The notes beneath the pieces are model-generated. The model was not told where the DNA came from and searched no databases. It worked only from the letters and a program-made list of their open reading frames with translations. DNA of 64,000 bases from Anodontia alba (Eukaryota; Mollusca; Bivalvia; Lucinida; Lucinidae), in the NCBI GenBank assembly GCA_964016985.1, contig OZ024827.1:55802137-55866136 (forward strand), read 5' to 3'. The position numbers were made by a program, and so were the translations under genes. How positions within the stretch are numbered: the stretch's first letter is position 1; the number at the start of each line of letters is the position of its first letter. Positions 55,589-64,000 of this stretch are shown here, piece after piece.

Positions 55589-57127
55589 TAGGAAGGTGTG
55601 AAACTTATAAACAACTAGACCCAATCTACATATAGTATAGGTCTACATTATCTATTATTGAGGAATAGTTTGCTTCGACTAGCTCTAATGCCTCTACTAT
55701 TTACACTTATAACAAGAGTCCATGTCAATCAAATTTTGCTCGGACCCTTGGAATAGACAATGGATAGATATTCAGTAAAGGCATTAATTTATCCAGTACG
55801 TGACTGATTATTATTGCCTAAATTACATATTAAATACAGTTTTTCTATTTAATTATTTAATTGGCTATGTAACCATTCAGAAACCGTCACAGTCAATTAT
55901 TTCTTAGGTCTAAACACTTTGAAGGCATAGATTATATATATATATATAAATGCTTAGAGGGTAATTAATGATAGTTTACCTCAAAATAGCAGATATAATT
56001 ATATTCAAATTAATCATCCCTTTGTCCTACTCTGTACGTTGTAGGTTTAGACAATGGGGAAAACATATTTAATTACGATTCGGTAAAGAAATAAGAAACA
56101 TTTCATTATCTCTATACCCTTTTATTGTTACTTTCGTTAAAGGGATCAACAGTTCTTCTCGCTATAAGAATTCAAGTTCTGTTTGCGAGTAATGGAAAGA
56201 TTAATATCTTGATATCCCGTTCGCTTTAAGATAAAGGTCCATATACAATGTATAGATAAATATCTTTTCCGAAGCTGGATAATTATACTTTAGACACGAT
56301 AAGTCATTTCAAGATGTTTCGATGGGTTATGAAATGCATTGTCTCAATTCATAATATAGAGTTCGTATATATAAATTTCACAACGTAGTAAGTGCTGCAC
56401 CTGTGTTTCCGGTCAGATCTTATTATTTCGTGATGCGATTTAGAACATACCGGAAGTTGTCGGATTATACATTCGGTAAATGAACTTTCGCTTAGTATTT
56501 ACGCTTTAAACCATTAATATTATTTGACAATATTTAAAGATAATATATAATAACCAATATTTATATATCTATCTTCATTAATTTTCATTCTGAACTTGCT
56601 TTTATGTTTAGATTGACCTTTCTCGCTACATTCCAGGTCTAAGTTACAGATAAAATTTTTCCTAAACAATTTTAACAGCATTTCTCAGTATTCAGCGCGT
56701 AACGACTATATGAATACTTGAAAGTATTTTCAACTCTGCACTTGTTAAGCTAAGCGAAAAACAAGCTCTAGTTTTTTTTGAATGGATACTATCCTTTGAC
56801 TCAGTTCAAGGAGACACATCCATTCAGATCCCATTAACTTTATTTCAACCATATAAATTTTGATAACTAAGAACTCATTTTCTACCTGCGAATACAGAAA
56901 TAATGAGTCACTGTTCTTGCATATTTGGTTAAAGATAGAATGAATTATATCTTAAACCTATATGACTTTAATAATTTCCTATATTATTTCAAATTTATAC
57001 ATGTTTAACCCTTGCGTTAGGGATCGTGATAGCACTACTATAATTATAACTCTTTATGGTTTACGCATAGATCTCGAGAGTATATATATATTTCTTCCTG
57101 AATTCCTATACGAGCTTGTAATTGGGT
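55589..57127 (+). mobile_element. Outer Y element, middle part
   Basis: Resumes the outer Y copy directly after the inner Y right end (GGAAGGTGTGAAACTTATAAAC) and parallels 52,120-53,694 to the ATTT where the full DIRS element starts. Non-coding. It is about 10% diverged from the inner copy by eye. Confidence 0.8.
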
Positions 57128-57131
57128 ATTT

Positions 57132-57318
57132 TAACTGCACAATACATTAACCTATAGATAATGTGCTATTCTATTCTGTTTTTCACCCCCTCCACAGAAA
57201 AATGACCTTTCAGTCATGATAAAGTCTTAATTCAGAAGGTCCCTTTAAACAGTTACCTGTGTGATGTAATTCCTCCCGCTCAAATGATCATGTGTCAGTT
57301 TCTTTTCTGTGGACAGTG
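57132..57318 (+). repeat. DIRS left inverted terminal repeat
   Basis: TAACTGCACAATACATTAACC to TTCTTTTCTGTGGACA. It is complementary to 63,335-63,500 except for a ~10-base gap. It contains TGTGATGTAATTCCTCCCGC; the other copies read TGTGACGTAACTCCTCCCGC, a CRE-like TGACGTAA, followed by CACGTGTCA with an E-box-like core. These conserved words are plausible promoter elements. Also present at 46,854 and 48,925. Confidence 0.85.
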
Positions 57319-57518
57319 AAAAAATTCAAGGATTATCTACCTGTGAAAGAAATTCGTATTTATTTCTTTTTATACACAGTTAAATTTCTTAATCCTTACT
57401 TTTCTCTTGTTCTATATCACTCTTTCTACTAAATATGTAATTCTTGTGAAATTATCGATTTTTGATTTCTTGCTTTCTTAGCTTTTTTTTTCTGTGTCTT
57501 GAGTTTCCGTGTCATTCA

Positions 57519-59683
57519 ATGCATTTTGCCCGCGGCAACTGGGGTCATTTGAAGGCCAAATGGGATAATCACCCTTCTTGCTTATCTTGTACTGCTTGTC
57601 TACGTATTTCTCCTTGTTCTGTTTGCAGTATTTGGACTAAAAAAGTGTGGAATCTTGCCGAGAAGAGACGACTCTACGCTACTCACAAATCCGTGAAGAC
57701 ACAGAAAAGAAGACAGAAGAAATCTAAGAAGACTAAAAAATCCCAGTCAGACTTGTCTGACAATGTCACCGGTCATCCAGTCACCGGTCATCCAGTCACC
57801 GGTCAACCAGTCACCAGTCTGCCAGTCACCAGTCAACCAGTCACCGGGCAACAAATCACCGGTCATCCAGTCACCAGTCATCCAGTCACTGGTCAACCAG
57901 TCACCGGTCATCCAGTCACCAGTCATCCAGTCAACGGTCAGCCAGTCACAGGTCAACATCACCAGTCGACCAGTCACCAGTCAACCAGTCACCAGTCACC
58001 AGTCAACCAGGCATTGGTCAACCAGGCACCAGTCAACCAGGCACCAATCACCAGTCATTCGCATATGACTTTCAAACTCAGTTTATTCCTGGTTATTCAC
58101 CAGTCAATGTGCCTCTACAAACTTACGCTCCTTCTATAAGCAGCCATGTATCTCATGGTAGACTACCAGACATACATATTCCTGGATATGAACACTCTGA
58201 AGTGTCAGTTCCCAAATCCAGCTACTTCTTCCAAACAGTTAATCCCACGAGCCTGACCTCGCAGATGTCAGACCCAAGTGTGATGATTGATCCTCCTAAT
58301 TCTACTGATTTTTCTCAGACTAGACCTTCACGGGAGGAACAGTCCAGAAGAGATCATAAATCAAAAAAGAGAAGAAGACATTGATCGTCTTCTTCTTCTT
58401 CTTCCACTTCTAGATCAGACTCTTTGAATTCTAGACAGAAGAAGAAATCAAAGAGATCTAAACACTCACACAAAAAGAGAAGAAGACGATAGATGACGCC
58501 TTCTTCTTCTTCCAATACTTCTCAATCTGAAATTGACTTCGGTAGATATAAAAGGGCTTAAAAATCTCCGCAGGTTGTTCAAACTCCTGTTCTTATACAA
58601 CCTGAGGAGCCCAATTTTAATCAATACTCAACCAATTAATATTGAATTTCACTCGAATCTTCCGCAACCGAATAAAGAGTCCGATTCGGAGACTGAAACT
58701 GAAATCTGGTCTTTCGACCATGCTATAAATGAGGTCTTTAGGCTTCTTCCTGCTGAATTATGTCCTACGACTCGGCAGGATCAAGCCCCATCTAAACCTC
58801 TATCTGGGATAGAACACTTAATGGAATCTCGTACGAATCCATTACTTATTCTACCCCAGTCTAAATTGGTTGAGAATACCACAAAATACATTCAGAACAG
58901 ACTTGATTCGGATAAATGTTTTAGAGACTGGATATGCCCGCAAAACTTGGTTTCGGCTCTTGCTCCGACTAAATTTTACAAAGCCAAAACCAATATTTGC
59001 CCACAGATAACATTCCACAATTAGAAGCAGATGCGTCTCTCCTAGACCTGTCTAATAAAGGAAGAGCTTCCATACCTTTGAAGAATTTGGAAGCATGGGA
59101 AAGGAAGGCTAGGAAATTGGTTTCCATTAATTCCCATGCTGACTTATTTTCTTCAGCCGCCTTCCTTTGTCTACAACAAGAATTGATGTCGGTTGCGGCC
59201 CTTTCCAGACTTTTGGAGGCCGTAGCCAAATCGATTAAGCATGCTACCGCCATGTCTACTCTTTTAACTACTGAAATCTTTCAGGCTAGGTGTGACGCAG
59301 CTCTAGCTTCATCAAAACTGCTTCTTGACAATTCATCTTTTGAGTTAAGGAACGCTCCTATTAACTCAAAAACACTATTTGATGGCAGGATAAAAGAAAT
59401 AGCCAAATCCAATTTTGAAGCTCAGCAGCAAAGGTTTTTAGCTTCTACTTCCATTCAATCACAATCTCGTTCTTTTAAGCCTCCTATTCCGAATAGAGCT
59501 TTCAAGACACCTAAATACCCTGCCAAACAAACAATGACCAGACCTAAACCTACGCAATTGTATAGGTCCAAAACTCAACCTCAAAGTACATCTTCTAACA
59601 CAAAGAAGGAAAATATCAAGAGGACTGGTAACACTCGTCAGTTCCCCTCCTCTAAACCTGCCTCTTCCTCCACAAGATTATGA
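57519..59683 (+). pseudogene. DIRS ORF1 (gag-like), frameshifted
   Basis: I start it at ATGCATTTT (57,519), because the same start is kept in the Y copies, not at the in-frame ATG at 57,462. A Cys-rich segment CLSCTACLRISPCSVCSIW near residues 25-45 is typical of DIRS ORF1 N-termini. Then come a basic stretch, a 15-bp repeat array encoding about 20 V-T-[GS]-[HQ]-P units (57,763-58,058) and SR/K-rich linkers. The conserved C-terminal half contains SSAAFLCLQQELMSVAALS and IFQARCDAALASSKLLLDN (58,997-59,500). A phase change occurs near 58,060-58,105, stops lie at 58,382, about 58,489 and about 58,559, and further phase changes lie near 58,630 and 58,985. Presumed nucleocapsid-like RNA binding. 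Confidence 0.8.
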
Positions 59684-59689
59684 AGGCCA

Positions 59690-61029
59690 GCCTTTTCCAC
59701 TGCCTGCACTTCCGTATTCAGACATTCCAGTGGGAGGACGATTGGCCCATTTTGTGGAAAAATGGGAGGAAATTACAGATAACAAATGTGTCCTCTCTAT
59801 CGTACGACACGGATTCAGGATACCATTCAGCAAAATTCCTCCTTTGTTGTCTGTTCCAATCAGAATGAGTCAATCCTCCTGCCCGTTTATCAGAGAAGAG
59901 AACGAAAACCTTCTCAGCAAACGGGCAGTGGAAAGGGTACAGAATCCAAGAACTCCCGGCTTTTATTCCCAGATCTTCCTAGTTCCAAAAAAGAACGGAA
60001 AGTTACGTTTGATCATAGACCTTTCTTTTTTGAACCGATACATAGAGAAACAGTCTTTCAAAATGGAAACAGTCAAGTCAGTAAGGCAAGCGATGAGACT
60101 CAATGACTGGGCTGTCTCCATAGACTTAATAGATGCATACCTACACGTTCCGATACATCATCAATCCCGGAAGTATCTTCGATTCGTTTACAAAGATCAG
60201 GTCTTTCACTTCACGGCCTTACCGTTCGGAATGTCTCTAAGTCCATTGATATTTTCGAAACTGATGGACGTTATAGCAGCGTTTCTACGCCAAGGTGCCA
60301 TATCAGGCTTTCCATACCTAAATGATTGGCTGATCAAAGATCTGATTCGCAACCGTTTGATTACTCAGACAAGATTTTGCATTCAAACTATTCAAAAAAA
60401 GGTAAGAGAAAAGTCCAGGGAGTGCCACAATCACAAACCGCAGCCCTTCCCAGACCCCAAGAGGAAGAGGTAACCGACAAATCCAAACAAGCACAAACCG
60501 AACAAACGTACGAAAAGCACTAAGATAAGCTCTCTCTTCCCCAAGCGAGTTAATCGCAATACTAAAAGGACTGAAAAGCACAAGAACAAAATGTCACACG
60601 AAAAGACATACAACAAATCGCCTCGTAGAATAAACAACAAAGCAACAAAGAGTAAGACTAACACCGGGACACTAGATCTTCTTCCAAATCTAAAGAAATC
60701 TGATCTCTTTCCTTCTCAGAAATTCACCTTTATAGGCATGGAATTTCTGATGCAACAAAATTTAGTCAGGGTTCCATCAGAACCTACTTCTGACAATCAA
60801 GAAATTTCTGTCATTCAAACATGTATCGGCACAAACTTTCCTTTCTCTCTTGGGCAAACTCAGTGCTACGGCAGATTTTGTTCTCCTAGGCAGACTTCAC
60901 TTACGTCCTCTACAGATGTGTCTCTTGTCTGTCTGGAGACCTCATATTCTACCTCTCGATCATCCAATTACGATAAATGGTATGATTCGATCTCACTTAC
61001 AATGGTGGATGAACACCAATCGATTCTAG
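59690..61029 (+). pseudogene. DIRS reverse transcriptase, disrupted
   Basis: Palm motifs are clear: FLVPKKNGKLRLIIDLSFLN, VSIDLIDAYLHVPIHH (first catalytic Asp), LPFGMSLSPLIFSKLMD and then YLNDWLI, where the normal YLDD has lost one Asp (about 60,319-60,339). After IQTIQ (about 60,397) the frame enters ~270 bases of unrelated sequence, then resumes in another phase with LLPNLKKSDLFPSQKFTFIGMEF (60,670-60,750), shifts again near 60,785 and ends at TAG 61,027, just before the RNase H. RT activity from this copy is therefore not expected. Partner domains follow immediately. Confidence 0.85.
60398..60668 (+). other. Unexplained ~270-bp T-poor insertion in RT
   Basis: The RT reads IQTIQ before and LLPNLKKSD after; DIRS RTs normally join these with only a few residues. 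The intervening segment is A/C-rich with very few T, unlike everything around it, and encodes Lys/Gln-rich nonsense with stops. It starts with AAAAAG|GTAAGAG, donor-like, and a TAAC plus AG occur near its end, but splicing there would not restore the frame and there is no pyrimidine tract. No terminal repeats or target duplication. Origin unknown. Confidence 0.6.
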
Positions 61030-62925
61030 ACAGGGACTACTATCCATCTTCCAGATCCCAAATTTTTCCTTTATACGGATGCCAGTCATTTCAGATGGGG
61101 AGCTCATTTAGAGCCGACGAGACTATCCTTTCATGGTCGCTGGACAGAAGACCAATCCCAGCTCCATATCAATATGTTAGAAATGATGGCCATACGATTA
61201 GCACTGAAACAAGCCATAACATTTATTCACCATTCTTGCATCATGATATCTACAGACAACACAACGGTGGTCTCATATATCAACAAACAGGGTGGCACTC
61301 ATTCCCCCAACCTCTGTGTAGAGGTATGGAAAATTCTCAACTGGTGCCTGGAACACGACATAGTTATCAGAGTTTGTCACATTCCAGGCAAATTCAACAT
61401 TCTTGCAGACCGCCTATCCAGATTAGACAAACCTATCAAGACAGAATGGGCTCTGGATCAAACAGTAGCGAATTCAGTATTCCAGATGCTCAATTTCCCA
61501 AATGTGGATCTGTTTGTGACAAGATTCAATCACAAACTCCCATTATATGTCTCTCCAGTACAAGACAACAAAGCACTAGCAATAGATGCCCTGTCCATGG
61601 ACTGGAATCATCTTCATGCATATGCTTTTCCTCCTTTTATTCTGATTCCTGCTGTTCTGGAAAAAATCCGACAACATCAGTGCAGAATAGTTCTTATAGC
61701 TCCGTTCTGGTCACAACAACAGTGGTTCTCAGAACTTCTTCTTCTCTTAGTGTCAGCTCTGATTCGTCTGCCACTAATTCCAAGACTCTTGACTCAATCC
61801 AAAGGAAGATTTGTTCATCAAAACCTCCCACTTCTCGACCTTCACGCTTGGGAGTTATCAAACAATCAAAAATTTTCGCAAAATGTTGCAGATTTTGTCT
61901 CTAGATCAAGAAGAACATCTACACAAAAAGTCTACAATGCAAAATGGACCATCTTCTCTAATTGGTGTCATACAAAAAAGATTAATCCGATCTCGGCCCC
62001 TATTACAGTTATAGCCGATTTCTTAATCTTTCTTTTCTTGGAAAAGAAATGCCAAATCAGTACTATTAAAGGTTATAGAGCTATGATCTCTAACGCTCTT
62101 AAATTTAAAACTGGTAATAGAATCGGATCGAATCCAGTCTTATCTGAATTAATTAGGTCTTTTGAACTGCAACAACCAGTACAAAGATCTCTTACACCTA
62201 AATGGGACTTATCGTGGGTTTTAGTATGTTTACAAAAACCACCTTTTGAACCTCTTCATAAGGCTTCTAAATTTCACGTTACTATTAAGACAGCCTTTCT
62301 TTTAGCCCTTGCCACTGCAAAGAGATGTAGCGAAATACATGCCTTGGCTATGGATTCACAACATTTAAGATTCAATCAATCTGATGGTTCAGCTTCCTTG
62401 ATGCTTAAAACTGGTTTCTTAGCGAAGAACCAGCTTCCATCTGTCAAACTAGACCCTATTATTGTTCCTAGTCTTGCTCGAATATGTAAAAGGGAACATC
62501 TAGACAGACTTCTTTGCCCCGTAAGGTCTCTGAAGTTCTATCTTAAAATGACTAGTTCTTATCGTCAGAACAGAACCAGACTTTTTCTTCCCATTAAAGG
62601 CAATCAAGATATTTCTAAAGATACTATCTCGAGATGGATATCTTACACTATTAAACTTGCCTATAGGAAAATCACTAAAAGAGACATTTCTTTCCTTAAA
62701 ATCAAAGCTCATGAAGTTAGAGCTCTTTCGTCTTCCTGGGCTTTCTTTGATAAGGTTCCTCTCAATGATATCCTTCAAGCAGCAGTTTGGAATCGATCAT
62801 CAACCTTTGCTAGATTCTACCTCAGGGACATGTCTCAGCAAGCAGAAAATTTACAGAATTTGGGCCCCATTGTGGTGGCCCAAAAAGTGGTGGGGAGCCA
62901 ACAGGATCCAGCTTTGGAAGCATAG
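61030..62925 (+). CDS. DIRS RNase H plus tyrosine recombinase
   Basis: The frame is open from 61,030 to the TAG-type end at 62,925; the first ATG is at 61,174 (583 codons). RNase H comes first: YTDASHFRWGA (61,072, upstream of that ATG), LEMMAIRLAL, ISTDNTTVVSYINKQGG and FNILADRLSR supply the D-E-D-D set. A linker with WSQQQWF precedes the recombinase, whose catalytic residues are visible when numbering from 61,174: Arg384 (AKRCSEIHAL), His513 and Arg516 (AHEVRALSSSWAFF), Trp539 and Tyr549 (ARFYLRDM). The recombinase would integrate the circular DNA copy. The protein is probably made as part of a longer ORF2 in active relatives; here a stop at 61,027 cuts it off from the RT. It is the only clearly intact enzyme in the window and could serve Y elements in trans. 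Confidence 0.88.
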   Translation, partial: TGTTIHLPDPKFFLYTDASHFRWGAHLEPTRLSFHGRWTEDQSQLHINMLEMMAIRLALKQAITFIHHSCIMISTDNTTVVSYINKQGGTHSPNLCVEVWKILNWCLEHDIVIRVCHIPGKFNILADRLSRLDKPIKTEWALDQTVANSVFQMLNFPNVDLFVTRFNHKLPLYVSPVQDNKALAIDALSMDWNHLHAYAFPPFILIPAVLEKIRQHQCRIVLIAPFWSQQQWFSELLLLLVSALIRLPLIPRLLTQSKGRFVHQNLPLLDLHAWELSNNQKFSQNVADFVSRSRRTSTQKVYNAKWTIFSNWCHTKKINPISAPITVIADFLIFLFLEKKCQISTIKGYRAMISNALKFKTGNRIGSNPVLSELIRSFELQQPVQRSLTPKWDLSWVLVCLQKPPFEPLHKASKFHVTIKTAFLLALATAKRCSEIHALAMDSQHLRFNQSDGSASLMLKTGFLAKNQLPSVKLDPIIVPSLARICKREHLDRLLCPVRSLKFYLKMTSSYRQNRTRLFLPIKGNQDISKDTISRWISYTIKLAYRKITKRDISFLKIKAHEVRALSSSWAFFDKVPLNDILQAAVWNRSSTFARFYLRDMSQQAENLQNLGPIVVAQKVVGSQQDPALEA

Positions 62926-63185
62926 ACAACATCAACAGCCTCCTACACCTGCAGTTACACTAGAAAGGTACTTAATATACACTTATTATGTTGTATTAGA
63001 CCTTTTAACTGATATATCTTAACCCTGGATTATCCTTCATCCTTAGTTTAAAGGACATTTCTTATTGCTTTATGCATTAATTTAGTCCTTTATTTGATAT
63101 ATCTAAGTTTGGGTTTCCTAAGTCTTAATTTAGAAGTTTGGGACCTATTTATTAGGAGAAATCCTCCCTCCTATTCTGCAAATTC

Positions 63186-63271
63186 TAGCACATTATCTAT
63201 AGGTTAATGTATTGTGTAGTTAAAATGAAGTTTTTTAAAAGTAAAACATATTTTAACTAACCTATAGATAA
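63186..63271 (+). repeat. DIRS internal complementary region (circle-junction copy)
   Basis: The complement of the element's left end (AGCACATTATCTATAGGTTA to GTTAAAAT) is fused at the shared AAAT to the complement of its right end (GAAGTTTTTTAAAAGTAAAA to AACCTATAGATA). Read in reverse this predicts a circle junction CTTC-ATTT-TAAC. DIRS elements use this region as a template for rebuilding their ends. Confidence 0.88.
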
Positions 63272-63329
63272 GTATTTATGGTCCCACCTCCCACCCTCGC
63301 TCTTTTCTCCTAATTGTGTCTTTGTTTTT

Positions 63330-63526
63330 ACACATAAAAGAATTTGACACATGACCAATTGAGCGGGAGGAATTACGTCACACAGGTGACCTTCTGAATT
63401 AAGACTTTATCATGACTGAAAGGTCGTTTTTCTGTGGAGGGGGTGAAAAACAGAATAGAATAGCACATTATCTATAGGTTAAGTATTGATAGTTAAAATA
63501 TGTTTTACTTTTAAAAAACTTCATTT
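63330..63526 (+). repeat. DIRS right inverted terminal repeat with extension
   Basis: ATAAAAGAATTTGACACATGACC to TATCTATAGGTTAAG is complementary to the left ITR. The last ~40 bases (ATGTTTTACTTTTAAAAAACTTCATTT) are a right-end-specific extension also present at 55,550-55,588. ACCTTCTGAATTAAGACTTT to TAGGT matches the left ITR with one substitution over about 90 bases. Confidence 0.85.
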
Positions 63527-63553
63527 CAGGAATTATTGATTATTCAGAAATAG
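63527..63553 (+). mobile_element. Outer Y element, third part
   Basis: CAGGAATTATTGATTATTCAGAAATAG corresponds to 53,699-53,725 of the inner Y with two differences; there the sequence runs on into GTTTTTACAC, while here the miniature LTR element follows. Confidence 0.8.
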
Positions 63554-64000
63554 TGTAGTAGGAGGAGAAATAGACCTGTAAAGAAAATATTCCCGTCGAG
63601 TGCCCCGACCGGGGATCGAACCAGGTATCCCTGGATCTGTAATCGAGCGTCATAACCACGAGGCTAAAAGGTCCGGACCAGTTAGACTGGTCATTTATGC
63701 ACCCTATATATTTATATACATATTAATTATTTGTACTTCGCTTTGCCGCGCACTACTACACTCCTCCATCCTACAATGAAACATTTGTATCAAATGTTTT
63801 CTACTATTCCAAGGCTCTTTTGTGACTCCGTTGCCATTGCATCGCCCTTGAGCTCCGACGGTAGTCATCCTGGCACCAGGCACCAAATGTAGTAGGAGGA
63901 GAAATAGACCTGTAAAGAAAATATTCCCGTCGAGTGCCCCGACCGGGGATCGAACCAGGTACCCCTGGATCTGTAATCGAGCGTCATAACCACGAGGCTA
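63554..64000 (-). mobile_element. Miniature LTR retrotransposon (TRIM-like) with tRNA-like LTR
   Basis: Two direct copies of a TG...CA repeat (63,554-63,760 complete, 207 bp; 63,888-64,000 cut by the window edge) flank only 127 bp. The shared 113 bp differ at one base. Each begins TGTAGTAG and the complete one ends CTACTACA. Read on the minus strand, the right-hand LTR is followed by TTTGGTGCCTGGTGCC, a primer-binding-site-like TGGTGCC. The other side of the interior ends AGGATGGAGGAG, a polypurine tract directly before the LTR. So the element runs on the minus strand and encodes nothing. It is inserted after AGAAATAG of the outer Y; the inner Y copy (53,725) has this site empty. The LTR contains a tRNA-like sequence (separate entry). 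Confidence 0.75.
63600..63672 (-). promoter_or_regulatory. tRNA-like sequence with A and B boxes inside the LTR
   Basis: On the minus strand TAGCCTCGTGGTTATGACGC matches an A box/D arm, TTACAGA can sit in a seven-base loop closed by CTCGA/TCCAG (four of five pairs), and CCTGGTTCGATCCCCGG matches a T arm with B box (four of five pairs). The acceptor stem is not convincing. This would be an internal RNA polymerase III promoter in the element's own transcriptional direction. It could also be a captured tRNA or SINE head. It is not a functional tRNA gene. It is repeated in the second LTR (from about 63,934). Confidence 0.65.

Larger units (their letters stand above)
57128..63526 (+). mobile_element. 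Full-length DIRS-type tyrosine-recombinase retrotransposon
   Basis: A 6.4-kb element bounded by inverted terminal repeats: left from 57,132, right ending at 63,526. An internal complementary region lies at 63,186-63,271. In order it carries an ORF1 (gag-like), a reverse transcriptase, an RNase H and a tyrosine recombinase, all on the plus strand. This is the architecture of DIRS-1-group elements, which replicate through a circular DNA and integrate by recombinase without target duplication. The inner Y copy at 53,695-53,698 shows the intact target (GGTATTTCAGG). ORF1 and RT are broken, the RT active site is altered, but the RNase H-recombinase frame is intact. The terminal repeats still match in all but a few bases over their first ~90 positions, so the insertion is not very old. 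Confidence 0.92.

Noticed and set aside
57747..57977. Minus-strand ORF of MTGDWLTGDW repeats
   Set aside because: It is the antisense reading of the 15-bp repeat array in DIRS ORF1.
60318..60664. Two minus-strand hydrophobic ORFs
   Set aside because: They are the antisense of the T-poor insertion, so hydrophobicity follows from base composition; no motif.
60398..60668. Intron inside the DIRS RT
   Set aside because: A donor-like GTAAGAG is present but no pyrimidine tract, and joining to the candidate AG would not restore the RT frame.
63704..63886. 60-codon minus-strand ORF in the TRIM-like element
   Set aside because: It begins at the PBS-like sequence and runs into the LTR; it has no ATG start and no similarity to gag.

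Overview
This window is AT-rich eukaryotic DNA made almost entirely of transposable elements, satellites and their decayed remains. I found no confidently recognisable host gene; the only candidate is a very short possible first exon near 1.5 kb. The dense mix of tRNA-headed SINEs, an APE-type LINE, a DIRS-type tyrosine-recombinase retrotransposon, many TIR/MITE elements and tandem repeats of 140-190 bp suggests a marine or freshwater invertebrate, most likely a bivalve mollusc. That is an inference from repeat style; no marker gene confirms it.

Layout. 0-8 kb: unremarkable DNA, a degenerate tandem-repeat block (2.6-4.1 kb), a dead LINE reverse transcriptase split by a SINE with a 13-bp target duplication (4.3-5.4 kb), a decayed coding relic of a DUF7869-like protein (6.0-6.6 kb) and a minus-strand SINE fragment. 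8-16 kb: hairpins and nested TIR transposons. Two of these (9,372-10,237 and 12,139-12,870) share GGGT...ACCG termini and 9-bp target duplications. A 2-kb element contains the second, which contains a 106-bp MITE. 14.3-14.9 kb holds a TA-flanked MITE inside a tandem array. 15.6-22.2 kb: a motif repeating every ~350 bp, a 30-bp satellite, a pyrimidine-rich MITE, an ACATGTAA-rich stretch and a ~145-bp satellite. 24.4-27.3 kb: a 5'-truncated, frameshifted LINE (endonuclease, RT, zinc-knuckle-like tail). 29.5-40 kb: more tandem arrays, hairpins, a 2.5-kb near-perfect palindrome (34.8-37.4 kb) and a second TA MITE. 40.5-46.8 kb: relics of a DIRS-like gag repeat, an internally deleted minus-strand LINE, a TTAA-flanked MITE and a decayed FAR1/ZSWIM-like (MULE-related) element.

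46.8 kb to the end is the most informative part. An apparently complete DIRS-type element (57,128-63,526) has inverted terminal repeats, an internal complementary region, ORF1 (gag-like), RT, RNase H and a tyrosine recombinase. It is inserted into a different, non-coding element that carries the same DIRS ends (called Y here). A second full Y copy (48,921-55,588) is inserted in the same outer Y copy. Because the inner Y copy is a paralogous 'empty site', both insertions can be read to the base: each happened at ATTT, the same tetramer found at the circle junction encoded by the internal complementary region, with no target duplication. This is what conservative integration by a tyrosine recombinase predicts. 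At the right edge a miniature LTR element (TRIM-like, minus strand) sits in the same outer Y. Its 207-bp LTR contains a tRNA-like pol III promoter sequence, which I consider the most unusual single object here together with Y.

Limits: everything was read by eye. Family names rest on motifs, boundaries marked approximate may be off by tens of bases, and no homology search was run.
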